DNA from: Acidimicrobiia bacterium
Lineage (GTDB): Bacteria > Actinomycetota > Acidimicrobiia > Acidimicrobiales > CAIXPF01
DNA length: 64,000 nt
Direction: 5' to 3'
Assembly (NCBI GenBank): GCA_947476745.1
Contig: CANJRG010000005.1
Location: 118,350-182,349 of the forward strand
A model generated the notes under the pieces. It was given only the letters and a program-made list of their open reading frames with translations. It made no database searches and was not told where the DNA came from. Below, piece by piece: positions 41,436 to 50,965 of this stretch (position 1 is its first letter; every line of letters starts with the position of its first letter). A program made the translations under genes and the position numbers.

Positions 41436-41651
41436 ATGAGCGAGATCACCTGCACCCGCATCCCGGAGGACCCCCGCAACCCGGTCAACCCGCTGATGGC
41501 ACCGCCGTGCCACTGCCCCCGTTGCAGTGCCGAGCCGGACGTGGTGGCCGAGACCATCGCCGCCCCGTTCCTCCGCCTCAGTGGCCAGCAGCAGCGCTTT
41601 CGGGTCGAAGCAGTCGACCTCGGCCCCACCGGACGCGCCCTGCTGGGCTGA
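41436..41651 (+). CDS. Small uncharacterised protein with a CxCxxC segment
   Basis: A 71-residue frame starting ATGAGC at 41436. It contains APPCHCPRCSAEPDVV, a possible metal-binding motif, and no hydrophobic helix. I recognise no family. It lies after the CMD gene in the same direction with about 100 bases between, and runs toward the convergent surE. Codon use is compatible with coding, but the size and weak RBS keep it uncertain. Confidence 0.45.
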   Translation: MSEITCTRIPEDPRNPVNPLMAPPCHCPRCSAEPDVVAETIAAPFLRLSGQQQRFRVEAVDLGPTGRALLG

Positions 41652-41715
41652 TTGCCAGCGCCGCCGGGCCTGCCCGGCCCAGCCGGCCGGGCGGTGCACG
41701 GTCGCTGCCGTGGGA

Positions 41716-42453
41716 CTACCAGGACGCCGTCGGCCGCAGCCGGGTCACCGACACGAACCCGCTCTCCACCGCTTCGGTGTCGGTCCCGGGACGGCTGTCG
41801 TAGGCACCGTCACGCTCGAAGTGGACCCGGTGACGGCCCGGCGCCACCAGATGCAAACGCGGCGCGTTCAGCTGGTAGGGCAGGCGGTCGCTCAGCTCGG
41901 TCCAGCGGGTCCCGGCGAGGTCCTCGTAGGCCACGTTGGGCACGTTGACGTTGAGGCCCACCACCTCGCCGTCGAGATCGGCCACCATCTCGGCCACCAT
42001 CTGCGCCGCCACCCGGGCGGCGGTGTCCCAAAGCTGCACTCCGCCGGTGTGCTGGCTCACCGCCACACCCGGCACCCCGAGCTGCTCGGCGGTGAGCACC
42101 GCTCCGATGGTGCCGGAGAAATGCACCGAGCGGCCCACGTTCCATCCCGGGTTGATGCCGGAGACCACCACATCGGGGGTCGCGCCGAACAGCCCCTGGA
42201 CAGCGAGCAACGCCGCCAGCGCCGGCGGACCGTCGAAGGTATAGGCCGCCGCCACGTCGGCCAGCTCGGGCCGCCGCACCTCGTGGACGTCGGCAATGCC
42301 GTCGCTGAGATGGCCGATCGCGGCACCTGCACCGGAATACTCCCGCGACGGGGCGAACACGATCACCTCCCCCAACGGGACCAGTGCAGCGGCCAGGGCA
42401 TGCAGGCCCACCGACTCGATGCCGTCGTCGTTGGTCACAAGGATGCGCCTCAC
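41716..42453 (-). CDS. surE: 5'-nucleotidase SurE
   Basis: A 245-residue nucleotidase/exopolyphosphatase. Signatures: RRILVTNDDGIESVGLHALA at the start (acidic DD metal ligands), FAPSREYSGAGAAI, and DVVVSGINPGWNVGRSVHFSGT with SGIN. Start GTG at 42453 overlaps the stop of the phytanoyl-CoA dioxygenase-like gene (GTGA); the frame is open 21 codons upstream. It acts on 5'- and 3'-nucleotides, usually in stationary phase. Confidence 0.93.
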   Translation of the reverse strand: MRRILVTNDDGIESVGLHALAAALVPLGEVIVFAPSREYSGAGAAIGHLSDGIADVHEVRRPELADVAAAYTFDGPPALAALLAVQGLFGATPDVVVSGINPGWNVGRSVHFSGTIGAVLTAEQLGVPGVAVSQHTGGVQLWDTAARVAAQMVAEMVADLDGEVVGLNVNVPNVAYEDLAGTRWTELSDRLPYQLNAPRLHLVAPGRHRVHFERDGAYDSRPGTDTEAVESGFVSVTRLRPTASW

Positions 42454-43460
42454 CGTTGCTCTCCCGTCTCGCCCGGGCCGCTCGCCGGCCGGTCGTCGTC
42501 CATTCCATCCCACCACGGGGTCAGATCCAATGCCGGGTAGCGCGCCGCCATCGCCTCGAGCCCGGCGGGGGTCCAGAACGGGTGCCCGGGCAGCGGCACC
42601 CCGAACAGGGCCAGTTCACGCGCGCTGCACCCCTCGACGAAGCGGATGAACCGCCCCACCGACGAACGCGGCTGCACCGTGTCGTAGCCGATCCAGTCCT
42701 GTCCCCCGAGCTTGAAGCTCAGCCCGAACAGGAACCGCGAGCCTTCGGGCCGGGTCAGGTCGACCCCCCGGTGGAACACGTCGGGGCGGTAGGCGAGGAA
42801 CGACCCGCGCCGGCCCGGCGCCGCCACCTCGGCGGCGTACAGCCCGGGGGCGGCCGCCGGCGGCTGGGGCGACAGCTCGAGCCGGCCGCCGCTGTCGCCG
42901 ACGCGCACCAGACGGGTCGGCCCGGTGCCCTCCTCCACGTCGCTGAGGTACAGGAACCCCTCGAGATGCCACCAGCCCGGCTCGCTGCGTGGCGGCACGA
43001 CCGAGTGGTTGTGGTCCTGGTGCATCGGCTGCTCGTAGTCGGCGACCCCGTGGTACTTGGCCCACAACGACATCTGGTACAGACGCAGATCGCTGCTCGC
43101 CAACGCCCGCTCGGCGAAGTCGACGACGCCCGGATGCACGGCGAGGCGGTTCAGCCGGCCCGACCCGGGGAACGGGAACAGGCTGCGGCCCAGGAACTGG
43201 TCGGGACGGAACGCCGGACCTGACGCGCCCGCTGACCCGTCCGGCTCCTTCGAGCGGAACAGGTTGCGGTCGTCGGCCCCGCCGAGGAACGCCGCCCGGC
43301 GCGCCCCGCCCTCACCGGCGTGGAACTCGTCGGGCCGGGGGTACAGCAACCACAGGTCCTCGACGGCGGCGTCGATCTCCTCAACGGGCACCAGATCCTC
43401 GACGAGCACCCAGCCCTCGTCCTGCCAGTGACGGATCTGCGCGTCGCTCGCACGGGCCAT
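42450..43460 (-). CDS. Phytanoyl-CoA dioxygenase (PhyH)-family protein
   Basis: A 336-residue non-heme iron 2-oxoglutarate-type oxygenase. The iron-binding HxD motif appears in QPMHQDHNHSVVPP and the distal histidine in YRPDVFHRGVDLTRP. The N-terminus has SDAQIRHWQDEGWVLVEDLV, typical of PhyH proteins. The family hydroxylates lipids, small metabolites or natural-product precursors, so the substrate is unknown. Start ATG at 43460; the frame upstream is the antisense of the thioesterase gene. It is transcribed with surE. Confidence 0.85.
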   Translation of the reverse strand: MARASDAQIRHWQDEGWVLVEDLVPVEEIDAAVEDLWLLYPRPDEFHAGEGGARRAAFLGGADDRNLFRSKEPDGSAGASGPAFRPDQFLGRSLFPFPGSGRLNRLAVHPGVVDFAERALASSDLRLYQMSLWAKYHGVADYEQPMHQDHNHSVVPPRSEPGWWHLEGFLYLSDVEEGTGPTRLVRVGDSGGRLELSPQPPAAAPGLYAAEVAAPGRRGSFLAYRPDVFHRGVDLTRPEGSRFLFGLSFKLGGQDWIGYDTVQPRSSVGRFIRFVEGCSARELALFGVPLPGHPFWTPAGLEAMAARYPALDLTPWWDGMDDDRPASGPGETGEQR

Positions 43461-43496
43461 GGAGGGCAGTCTCGCACGCGGTACGGTCTGGACCTG

Positions 43497-44222
43497 ATGG
43501 ACCCCGATGTGCCCACTGCATTCGCCGCCCACGAAGGTGCCGACCACACCGCCGCGATCGCGGTCCGGCGGCTCGGCCATGCCCTGGCGGCAGCCACGGT
43601 CGATGCCGCGCTCGCCGAGCGCATCGCCGCGACCCTCGGAGCCCTCGCCGACGAGGTGGACGCCGCGCCCCGGCGCGACAAGCACGTCGAGCACGCCAAG
43701 CACTCCACCCGCTACACCGCGCTGCTCGAGGGCCGCATGCCCGATCCCACCCCCCACGGCCACGAGATCGAGTTCGATCGCACCTCCATCGTCGGCGGGC
43801 GGCTGAACCCCTTCGGGCTCGACGCCCGCCACCACCGCGACGGCGACGAGGCGGTCACCACCGTGAACTTCGGACCGGCCTTCGAAGGGCCGCCCGGCCG
43901 GGTCCATGGTGGTGCGGTCGCCCTCGTGATCGACGAGGCCACCGCCACGGTGCTGCCGATGGAGGGGCGCTTCGGCTTCACCGGGTCGATGTCGCTCAAG
44001 CTGGTAGCTCCAGCACCGCTCGGTGTCGACGTGCATTTCCGCTCGCGACTCGTCGGCGAGGAGGGCCGGAAGCTGTTCGTGCGCTGCGTGGCAACCGGGC
44101 CCGAAGGCACCTTCGCCGAGGCCGACGCGGTCTACATCCAGGTCGACCCGCGCACGGTGCCCTGGATCGCCGCAGCGATCGCCGCCCGGGACGGCGACCC
44201 GTCGGCCGACACTCAGGGCTGA
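43497..44222 (+). CDS. Hotdog-fold thioesterase (PaaI-like)
   Basis: A 241-residue protein. The C-terminal half is a hotdog domain with GRVHGGAVALVIDEATAT, the usual thioesterase helix with its catalytic acid, and GFTGSMSLKLVAPAPLG in the strand that follows. The N-terminal 90 residues are helical and polar (FAAHEGADHTAAIAVRRLG). Acyl-CoA thioesterases of this kind free CoA from aromatic or medium-chain acyl groups. The gene starts at ATG 43497, 36 bases from the divergent PhyH-like gene. Confidence 0.85.
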   Translation: MDPDVPTAFAAHEGADHTAAIAVRRLGHALAAATVDAALAERIAATLGALADEVDAAPRRDKHVEHAKHSTRYTALLEGRMPDPTPHGHEIEFDRTSIVGGRLNPFGLDARHHRDGDEAVTTVNFGPAFEGPPGRVHGGAVALVIDEATATVLPMEGRFGFTGSMSLKLVAPAPLGVDVHFRSRLVGEEGRKLFVRCVATGPEGTFAEADAVYIQVDPRTVPWIAAAIAARDGDPSADTQG

Positions 44223-44230
44223 GCCGCGCA

Positions 44231-44248
44231 CCATACCTTACGGTATGG
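44231..44248. promoter_or_regulatory. Palindrome upstream of the binding-protein gene
   Basis: CCATACCTTACGGTATGG is a perfect 7-bp inverted repeat with a 4-base centre, nine bases after the thioesterase stop and about 105 before the binding-protein start. It is rich in A and T relative to surroundings, so it looks more like an operator than a terminator. A regulator was not identified. Confidence 0.5.
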
Positions 44249-44352
44249 CACGCCCCGACGGACCCTCATCGCCACGACGGCGACCGCGGCGCGAAGCGAC
44301 CACACCGGCACGGCTATGTTTCCCTGGGTCACATCGACATTGGGGGACACAG

Positions 44353-45936
44353 ATGAAGAGAACAATGATCGGCCTGGCTGCCGCCGTGGCCTTGGTCGCC
44401 GCGGCATGCGGTGGCTCGGGCGACGGCGACGCGTCGGGCAACCTGATCGACCAGGATCTCACCAAGGCCATCGGCGATCAGGCTAGTACCACGGTGGCCG
44501 GCGGGGGGACCGCGGCCACCGTGGCGGCGATCAAGGAGCCCACGACGATGGACGAGTGGGAGAAACTGTGGACCGAGCAGCGGGCCGCCGTCGTCAAGCG
44601 GATCAAGGACAACAAGTGGGGTCTGCAGCCCGACGGCAAGACCGTCCTCGGGCCTGAGGGCTTCAAGGTCGACCTCAGCACCTGCGGTCCGGGCTGGAGC
44701 AACACCGAGGGCGTCACCGACACCGAGATCAAGCTCGGCTCTTCCGCACCAGCGTCAGGCACCCAGGCCACCGCCGTCAACATCAACAAGGCGATGACGG
44801 TGATCTTCGATTACTACGCCGGCAAGGGTCTGTTCAAGGACGTCAATGGCAAGAACCGCAAGGTCAACCACATCATCAAGGACGACGGGTACGACCCGAC
44901 CCGGACGATCCCCATCGTCGACGAGTTGATCGACTCGGAAAAGGTCTTCGACGTGATGACCCAGGGTTCTCCGAGCACGCTGAAGACCTACGACAAGCTG
45001 AACGCCCGCTGCATCCCGCACCTGTTCAACAGCACCGGGCACCCGGCATGGGGCGATCCCCAGAAGCACCCGTGGACCAACGGCATGCTCATGGCCTACA
45101 ACATCGAGGCCCTGCTGTGGGGCAAGTTCATCGACGACCACATCGCCGAGTTCCCTCCGGGCAAGATCACCATCGGCGCGTTGGTCATGAACAACGACTT
45201 CGGCAAGGTGTACGACCAGGCGTTCAAGGCCTACCTCGCCACCTCCCCGAACAAGGACCGCTACACGTACGTCACCGAGTTCAACGAGGCCCAGGCACCG
45301 ACCGTCACCGATCAGATGACGACGCTGGCCTCCAAGAACCCGCAGGTGTTCATCGTGATGCAGACCGGCACCCCGTGCAGCCAGGCGATCACCGAAGCGG
45401 CCCAGAACGGCCTGAACCAGAAGGCCAAGTACAAGTTCCAGCCCTCGGTCTGCAAGGGAGCCAACTTCGTCGGCAAGGACGCCGTGGGTAACGCGTCGGA
45501 CGGCTGGTGGATCGTCGGCGGCGGCCTTCGCGACATCAACTCACCAGGTGAGGACGCCAACCCCTACGCCCAGTGGGCCCGCAAGCTGCTCGCCGATGCC
45601 GGCTACGACTACAAGTCGAACGGCTTCTACGGCTGGGGCCTCAACTTCGGCTGGAGCCGGGCCCAGGTGTACGCGATCGCCGGGCAACTCGACGGCGGCC
45701 TGACCCGGGCGAACGTGCTCACCGCGATGCGGACCATCGAGATGACCCCGGCCGGCTACCTGTGGGGCATCAAGCTCAACATGAACGGCAACAAGGACGC
45801 CTACTGGGTCGAGGGCTCCGAGGTCGCCCAGTACGACTCGGCCAAGCAGCAATGGGACCAGAAGGGCGACATCATCGACCTGTCGGGCCGCTCGAAGACC
45901 TGCTCGTGGAACTCCTCGGCCGCGGCCTGCGGTTGA
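44353..45936 (+). CDS. ABC transporter substrate-binding lipoprotein, branched-chain amino acid type
   Basis: A 527-residue type I periplasmic-binding-protein-like lipoprotein. The signal is MKRTMIGLAAAVALVAAACG with Cys19 as the lipidation site. The mature part has EIKLGSSAPASGTQATAVNINKAMTVIF near the start and is longer than LivK proteins (about 370 residues). Actinobacterial relatives with this length serve as receptors for catabolic substrates. GGGGGA six bases before ATG 44353 acts as the RBS. No permease or ATPase genes follow in this window. Confidence 0.9.
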   Translation: MKRTMIGLAAAVALVAAACGGSGDGDASGNLIDQDLTKAIGDQASTTVAGGGTAATVAAIKEPTTMDEWEKLWTEQRAAVVKRIKDNKWGLQPDGKTVLGPEGFKVDLSTCGPGWSNTEGVTDTEIKLGSSAPASGTQATAVNINKAMTVIFDYYAGKGLFKDVNGKNRKVNHIIKDDGYDPTRTIPIVDELIDSEKVFDVMTQGSPSTLKTYDKLNARCIPHLFNSTGHPAWGDPQKHPWTNGMLMAYNIEALLWGKFIDDHIAEFPPGKITIGALVMNNDFGKVYDQAFKAYLATSPNKDRYTYVTEFNEAQAPTVTDQMTTLASKNPQVFIVMQTGTPCSQAITEAAQNGLNQKAKYKFQPSVCKGANFVGKDAVGNASDGWWIVGGGLRDINSPGEDANPYAQWARKLLADAGYDYKSNGFYGWGLNFGWSRAQVYAIAGQLDGGLTRANVLTAMRTIEMTPAGYLWGIKLNMNGNKDAYWVEGSEVAQYDSAKQQWDQKGDIIDLSGRSKTCSWNSSAAACG

Positions 45937-45975
45937 CACCCTGACACCGGCCGGGCGACGGGCCGGAACCGACGA

Positions 45976-46003
45976 CGGGCCGGCACCCGACGGTGCCGGC
46001 CCG
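45976..46003. terminator. Strong hairpin terminator after the binding-protein gene
   Basis: A 12-bp perfect stem (CGGGCCGGCACC with its complement) with loop CGAC, 37 bases after the binding-protein stop. It is followed by TTCGCGTT, a weak T-containing tail. It separates this gene from the P450 gene. Confidence 0.85.
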
Positions 46004-46067
46004 TTCGCGTTCCGCGGGCCGCACCCGACCGCTACGATCCGGCCAAGATCCACCGAAGGGGTACGCC

Positions 46068-47384
46068 GTGGCCGTCACCGATCAGGTTCCCGAGCTCGAC
46101 GAGCTCGACATCACCACGCTCGACCGCTACGTGCGCGACGGCTACCCGTGGCAGGCGTGGGACCTGCTGCGCGCCTGGGCACCGGTGTACCGCTACGAAC
46201 GCCCGGGTTTCCCGCCGTTCTGGGCGGTGACCCGCTACCAGGACGTGCACACCGTGCACTCCCACCCCGAGGTGTTCATCAACGGCGGGCCGATCCTACG
46301 GCTCGACACCGAGACCGGGCTCGAGGGCATGGAGCGCTTCAAGCGCCGCCAGTTCGAACGCTACGGCTGGAACCCCGAGGCGCCGATGGACATGGTGTTC
46401 CTCGACCGGCCCGAGCACCTCGACCTGCGCATGCTGACCATGCGGCGATTCACCCCGGCGTCGATGCGCAAGCTGGAGACCGACCTCGCCGAGATGGCCC
46501 GCCACTTCGTGGCCGACTTCGTCGACCGGGCCAAGGCCGCCGCCGGCGAGCCGCTCGACCTTGTCGCCAACCTGTCGGTCGGGGTGCCGCTGGCCACCAT
46601 CTGTGGGCTGATGGGCCTGCCCCGCAGCGATTGGTCACGCATCCTGGCATGGACCGACATGCTGCTGTTCCCCGACGTGGCCGCCGAACACGTGCAACCC
46701 GGTGAGACCGCCCGAGACATCCGCCGACGCCTCGGCCGCGAGTTCCACGAGTTCCGCGACCAGCTCATCGCCGATCGTCGGGCGGCCGGTCCCGACGGCG
46801 GCGACGACCTCGCCACCTTGCTCGTCCATGCCACCATCGACGGACGGCCACTCGACGACCAGGAGTTGCACGGGTACCTGACGCTGCTCATCGGCGCAGG
46901 CAACGAGACCACCCGCAACGCCATCACCGGCGGGGTCAAGGCACTGCTCGACCACCCCGAACAGCGCGACCACCTCGCCAAGGACCCCGACGGCCTCATC
47001 GACACCGCGATCGAGGAACTGCTGCGCTGGACCTCCCCGGTCATCCAGTTCGCCCGCACCGCCACCGAAGACTTCGAGCTTGCAGGGTCCACCATCTCTG
47101 CGGGCGACACCGTCGTGCTGTGGTACCCGTCCGCCAACCGCGACGAGCGCCAGTTCGACGAGCCGTACCGGCTCGACCTCGGACGCACCCCGAACTACCA
47201 CCTGGCCTTCGGCCACGGTCAGCACTTCTGCCTCGGCGCCAACCTGGCCCGCTGGGAGCTGCGGGCCGTCTTCCGCGAGCTGGCCCCGCACCTGGGAAAC
47301 CTCGAGCTCGCCGGCGAACCCGCCCGGCTGCCCAACCTGCACGTCGGCGCCATCGGGTCCCTGCCGGTGCGCTGGGTGGACTGA
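46068..47384 (+). CDS. Cytochrome P450
   Basis: A 438-residue soluble bacterial P450. The heme-thiolate motif is FGHGQHFCLGANLA with Cys388; the I-helix oxygen site is LLIGAGNETTRN at 274-283; the ExxR pair is Glu317/Arg320. It resembles the actinobacterial CYP groups that oxidise steroids, fatty acids and terpenes, but no subgroup can be assigned by eye. Start GTG at 46068 has GAAGGGG seven bases before it. No ferredoxin partner is adjacent. It converges on the FAD monooxygenase gene. Confidence 0.92.
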   Translation: MAVTDQVPELDELDITTLDRYVRDGYPWQAWDLLRAWAPVYRYERPGFPPFWAVTRYQDVHTVHSHPEVFINGGPILRLDTETGLEGMERFKRRQFERYGWNPEAPMDMVFLDRPEHLDLRMLTMRRFTPASMRKLETDLAEMARHFVADFVDRAKAAAGEPLDLVANLSVGVPLATICGLMGLPRSDWSRILAWTDMLLFPDVAAEHVQPGETARDIRRRLGREFHEFRDQLIADRRAAGPDGGDDLATLLVHATIDGRPLDDQELHGYLTLLIGAGNETTRNAITGGVKALLDHPEQRDHLAKDPDGLIDTAIEELLRWTSPVIQFARTATEDFELAGSTISAGDTVVLWYPSANRDERQFDEPYRLDLGRTPNYHLAFGHGQHFCLGANLARWELRAVFRELAPHLGNLELAGEPARLPNLHVGAIGSLPVRWVD

Positions 47385-47423
47385 ACGCGGGGTACGCCGG
47401 TTGCGGCCCGACCGGGACCGGCG

Positions 47424-48605
47424 TCAGCGGCCGGGACCGTACAGACCCAGCACCAGATCGGGATGGCCCGGCGTCCAGGTGTTGTCGACCTGCGAGCGGT
47501 GGCCCATGCGACGGGTCCGCTCCAGCAGCTGTGCCCCGAGGGCGAGCTGGGACGGCTCCCACGCCGCCAGGGCGGAGACGACCTCGGGTTCCGACCGCAG
47601 CGCCTCGGCCAGCGCCCAGCCGTCGTCGGCCGCCTTGGCCGTGCCGGCCGCGGCATGGGGCCGGGCCAGGTAGGCCGCGTCACCGAGCAGGCACACCCGC
47701 CCGAAGGCCATCCGCTCGATCTCGATGTCGTAGATCACCTGGAGAAACAGCTGCTTCGCCGCCGCCACCACCTCGGCCAACGGCCACGGCAGCCGGGCGG
47801 CGGCAACAGCGCGGATCTCGGCATCGTGCTGCGCCGACACCGTACCGGGCGGTAGGGAGATCTCCCGGAGCACCCCGTCGTTGCCGGTCATCACGTCGTC
47901 GAGATCGCCGCCTGCGAGGTAGTTGCGGTACCAGACCACGTTGATGAGCCGTTCGCCCGGTCGCAGGCTCCCGTCCCGACCGGGGATGGGGTACACGAGG
48001 AAATGGCTGTTCGGCATGACGTAGTACGTCAAGGCATCGGTCAGCCGGTCGCGCACCGCGGCGGGCACGTCGTTCTCGGGCACCATCGCCCGCCACACGA
48101 CATACCCGGCGTAGGCCGGTGCGGCGTTCGGCTGGAGCAACTCGCGAGCCACTGAACCGACCCCGTCCGCGCACACCAACAACTCGGCGTCGGCAACCCG
48201 ACCGTTGCCGAAGCGCACCGTCACCCTGTCGGCGTCCTGCTCGAAGCCCGTCATCTCGTGGCCCAAGAGATACCGATCGGTACCCCAATGCTGCAGCAGA
48301 TGCCGGTACACGGTGGTCCACGAGCTGAAGTAGTAGGGCTGGTGCGTCTCGTGGACGACCGAGCCGTCGCGCGCCAGGTACCGCACCACGTCGGTGTGGA
48401 TGCTCACCTCGTCGAGGGCGAGACCCAGCCGCTGGGTCAGGTAGCGCGAGGTCGCCTCCATCAGCCCGATGCCGGCACCGCGCTCCTCCATCTCGCGGGG
48501 GGAACGCTCATAGAGCGTGACGTCGTGGCCGTCGTCGCGCAACAGGCACGCTGCGGTGAGCCCACCGAGCGAACCTCCGACGACCGCCACCCGGACCCGC
48601 TGCAT
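47424..48605 (-). CDS. FAD-dependent aromatic-type monooxygenase
   Basis: A 393-residue group A flavin monooxygenase. The FAD motif is VAVVGGSLGGLTAACLLRDDGHDVTLYER; the second motif region is RVCLLGDAAYLARPHAAAGTAKAADDGWALAEAL, and LLVCADGVGSVARELL fits the DG motif. These usually hydroxylate phenols or other aromatic acids with NAD(P)H. ATG at 48605 was chosen because GGAGG lies six bases upstream; an ATG four codons earlier is possible. It is downstream of the LLM genes on the same strand. Confidence 0.9.
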   Translation of the reverse strand: MQRVRVAVVGGSLGGLTAACLLRDDGHDVTLYERSPREMEERGAGIGLMEATSRYLTQRLGLALDEVSIHTDVVRYLARDGSVVHETHQPYYFSSWTTVYRHLLQHWGTDRYLLGHEMTGFEQDADRVTVRFGNGRVADAELLVCADGVGSVARELLQPNAAPAYAGYVVWRAMVPENDVPAAVRDRLTDALTYYVMPNSHFLVYPIPGRDGSLRPGERLINVVWYRNYLAGGDLDDVMTGNDGVLREISLPPGTVSAQHDAEIRAVAAARLPWPLAEVVAAAKQLFLQVIYDIEIERMAFGRVCLLGDAAYLARPHAAAGTAKAADDGWALAEALRSEPEVVSALAAWEPSQLALGAQLLERTRRMGHRSQVDNTWTPGHPDLVLGLYGPGR

Positions 48606-48745
48606 CTGAACCTCCAACCGGCCGTGGTTCTCGCCGCCACGTCAACAGCGCCCGGACGGCTGTCTAGCAGATCACCCGGTCCGCGCCGGTCCGCACCGGG
48701 CGGGTTCGGACCGGAGCAGGCGACGGGTGGGCCGGGTCGGTCCGG

Positions 48746-49804
48746 TCAGGCCATCGGCTCCAGCTCGGCCACCTCGGCCATGACCTCGACCGCATGGGCC
48801 TGGTTGGTACTGATGGTGATGCCGGTGATTCCGGTGTCGGCCCAGGTCACGAACCGCTGCCGGATGCGCGCTGGCGAGCCGACCAGGCAGGCCTCGTCGA
48901 TGTACTCGTCGGGGATGGCGTCGGCCGCCTCACGCTTGCGACCGGCCAGGAACAGCTCCTGCACCCGGGCCGCAGCCTCGCCGTAGCCGCGCTGCACCAT
49001 ATGGTCGTTGTGGAAGTTCATGCCCCGGGCACCCATGCCGCCGACGTAGAGGGCGATCCCCGGCTTCTGGGCGTCGAGGGCCTTGCGCACATCGTCGGTG
49101 ATCAACACCGTCACCATGGGCTGGATCTCGAAGTCGTTCCAGCTCTTGGCCGGGCCACCACCGGCGGCGGCCCGGCGGAAACCCTCCTCCACGAACGGCT
49201 TCCACTGCGGCCAGCGCTGCGGGGTGAAATGCATCGGGAACCAGCCGTCGCACAGCTCGGCACACAGCCGGATGGTGTCGGGCGAGGCGGCGCCCAACCA
49301 GATCGGCAGGTCCGGGTTGGTGTGCAGGATCGACATCAGCGGCTTGCCCAGCCCGATGGTGCCCGGCCCGGTGTAGGGCAGCTGGTACTCCGGCCCGTCA
49401 TGGCTCACCGGCTCGTCCCGGGCGAAGATCTTGCGCATGATCTGGATGTAGTCCTTGAGCCGGTAGTACGGCTTGCCCCACGGCTGGCCGTACCAGCCCT
49501 CGACGATCTGCGGGCCGGACACCCCGAGCCCGGCGATCACCCGGCCACCGCCGGCGAGGGCGTCGACGGTCTGCGCCTGCATCGCGCACATCGCCGGGGC
49601 GCGGCCGGCCAGCTGCATGATGCCCGTACCGAGCCGTATGCGGCTGGTGTGGGCGGCGAGGTAAGCCAACGGCGTGATGGCATCGGAGCCGTAAGCCTCC
49701 GCTGTCCATACCGAGTCGTAGCCGATTTCCTCGGCGCGCTTGACGAGGTCGACCGGGAGGTCGAGCCGGGCGCCGGAATAGCCGAGCATGAGGCCGAGTT
49801 TCAT
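48746..49804 (-). CDS. LLM-class F420-dependent oxidoreductase (first)
   Basis: A 352-residue luciferase-like TIM barrel. The start is MKLGLMLGYSGARLDLPVD, and SVWTAEAYGSDAITPLAYLAAHTSRIRLGTG holds the core beta strands. GRVIAGLGVSGPQIVEGWYG and FARDEPVSH-like segments fit the actinobacterial F420 (methylenetetrahydromethanopterin reductase-like) group. F420 rather than FMN is inferred from the family, not seen. Start ATG at 49804 was chosen over an upstream frame that lacks similarity. One of four such genes within 9 kb. Confidence 0.9.
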   Translation of the reverse strand: MKLGLMLGYSGARLDLPVDLVKRAEEIGYDSVWTAEAYGSDAITPLAYLAAHTSRIRLGTGIMQLAGRAPAMCAMQAQTVDALAGGGRVIAGLGVSGPQIVEGWYGQPWGKPYYRLKDYIQIMRKIFARDEPVSHDGPEYQLPYTGPGTIGLGKPLMSILHTNPDLPIWLGAASPDTIRLCAELCDGWFPMHFTPQRWPQWKPFVEEGFRRAAAGGGPAKSWNDFEIQPMVTVLITDDVRKALDAQKPGIALYVGGMGARGMNFHNDHMVQRGYGEAAARVQELFLAGRKREAADAIPDEYIDEACLVGSPARIRQRFVTWADTGITGITISTNQAHAVEVMAEVAELEPMA

Positions 49805-49933
49805 CGTTGCTCCGTGTGGGTGCGGTGGAGGGAGGGTGCAAGGGGTGTTGGTGCGGGAGGTCGGCACGACCGGGAATGCCCGGTCCTGCCGGGCGGACCG
49901 GTCGGTCAGGAGCCGGGCGGGTCGATCAGGCCA

Positions 49934-50800
49934 TCAGGCGACCGCAGCGACCGCAGGGGCGAGTTCGTCGAGCAACGCCAGGGTGGCGTCGAGGTTCGTA
50001 CCGGCGCTGGTACCGGTGCCCGTCCCGAGCATCACCTGGTCGACCCCGAGTTCACGGAACCGTTCGAGCTTGGCGACATCGGGCCGGCCCCAGGCGAACA
50101 GGGTGATGGGCAACGAAGCAGGGTCGCGTCCTGCCTCCTCCATCTTGGCCTTCATCCGGTCGATTCCGACGGACAGATCGCGCAACGCCGTCTCGATCGG
50201 GCACCAACCGTCGGACCACTCGGCGGTATGGGCCATACCCAACCGTCCGGCTGCCCCGAAGTACACCGGCGGGTTCGGACGCTGGACCGGCTTGGGATAA
50301 CTCCACAGCGCCTCGAAGTTGAAGAACTCCCCCTCGAAGGCCGCTTCGTCCTCGGTCCAGATCACCCGCAGGGCGGCGATCGCCTCGCGTAACGCCCGGT
50401 AGCGCTTGCGGAACGGGATCGGCGAATGCGTAGCCAGTTCCTCCACGTTCCAACCCACCCCGACACCGAAGTCGAAACGGCCCTCCGACAGCAGGTCGAG
50501 CGACGCCACTTCCTTGGCCAGGGCCACGAGATCGCGTTCGAGCACCAGGCAGACGCCGGTACCGAGGCGCAGCTTGGTGGTCACCGCCGCCGCTGCGGCC
50601 AGGGAGACGAACGGATCGAGCATGTGCCAGTAGCCTTCGGGCAACTCGCCGCCCGCCGGGTACGCCGTGGCCCGGCTGACCGGGATGTGGCTGTGCTCCC
50701 CCACCCACAGCGACGCGAACCCGCGCTCCTCGAGGGCCCGGGCCATCACCTCGACGCGCACGCCGAAGTCGGTGTTCATTGAGAAGAAGCCGACATCCAT
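49934..50800 (-). CDS. LLM-class F420-dependent oxidoreductase (second)
   Basis: A 288-residue TIM-barrel oxidoreductase, shorter than its neighbour. It has MARALEERGFASLWVGEHSHIPVSR, VTTKLRLGTGVCLVLERDLVALAKEVASLD and GRFDFGVGVGWNVEEL, the common motif of the TIGR03619-type F420 family. Start ATG at 50800 gives MDVGFFSMNTDFGV. The upstream frame to 50947 is without similarity. It is divergent from the indolepyruvate oxidoreductase gene (165 bases between). Confidence 0.9.
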   Translation of the reverse strand: MDVGFFSMNTDFGVRVEVMARALEERGFASLWVGEHSHIPVSRATAYPAGGELPEGYWHMLDPFVSLAAAAAVTTKLRLGTGVCLVLERDLVALAKEVASLDLLSEGRFDFGVGVGWNVEELATHSPIPFRKRYRALREAIAALRVIWTEDEAAFEGEFFNFEALWSYPKPVQRPNPPVYFGAAGRLGMAHTAEWSDGWCPIETALRDLSVGIDRMKAKMEEAGRDPASLPITLFAWGRPDVAKLERFRELGVDQVMLGTGTGTSAGTNLDATLALLDELAPAVAAVA

Positions 50801-50965
50801 CTCGATCCTCCGCAGTCCTTCATTGTCCGGGCCGGACCGTACCGCTCCGGCCGGGACGATGCATCGGGGATGCCCGTCAGCCGGTCTCCCCGACGGTCCC
50901 ACCAACCCCGCGGGACCCGGCGGGGCGATCGCTAACGTTGCCGGCACACCCGAGGAGGCCGCACC

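Noticed and set aside
42450..44234. PhyH-like frame extended to 594 codons
   Set aside because: The extension overlaps the divergent thioesterase gene entirely; ATG at 43460 gives the correct N-terminus.
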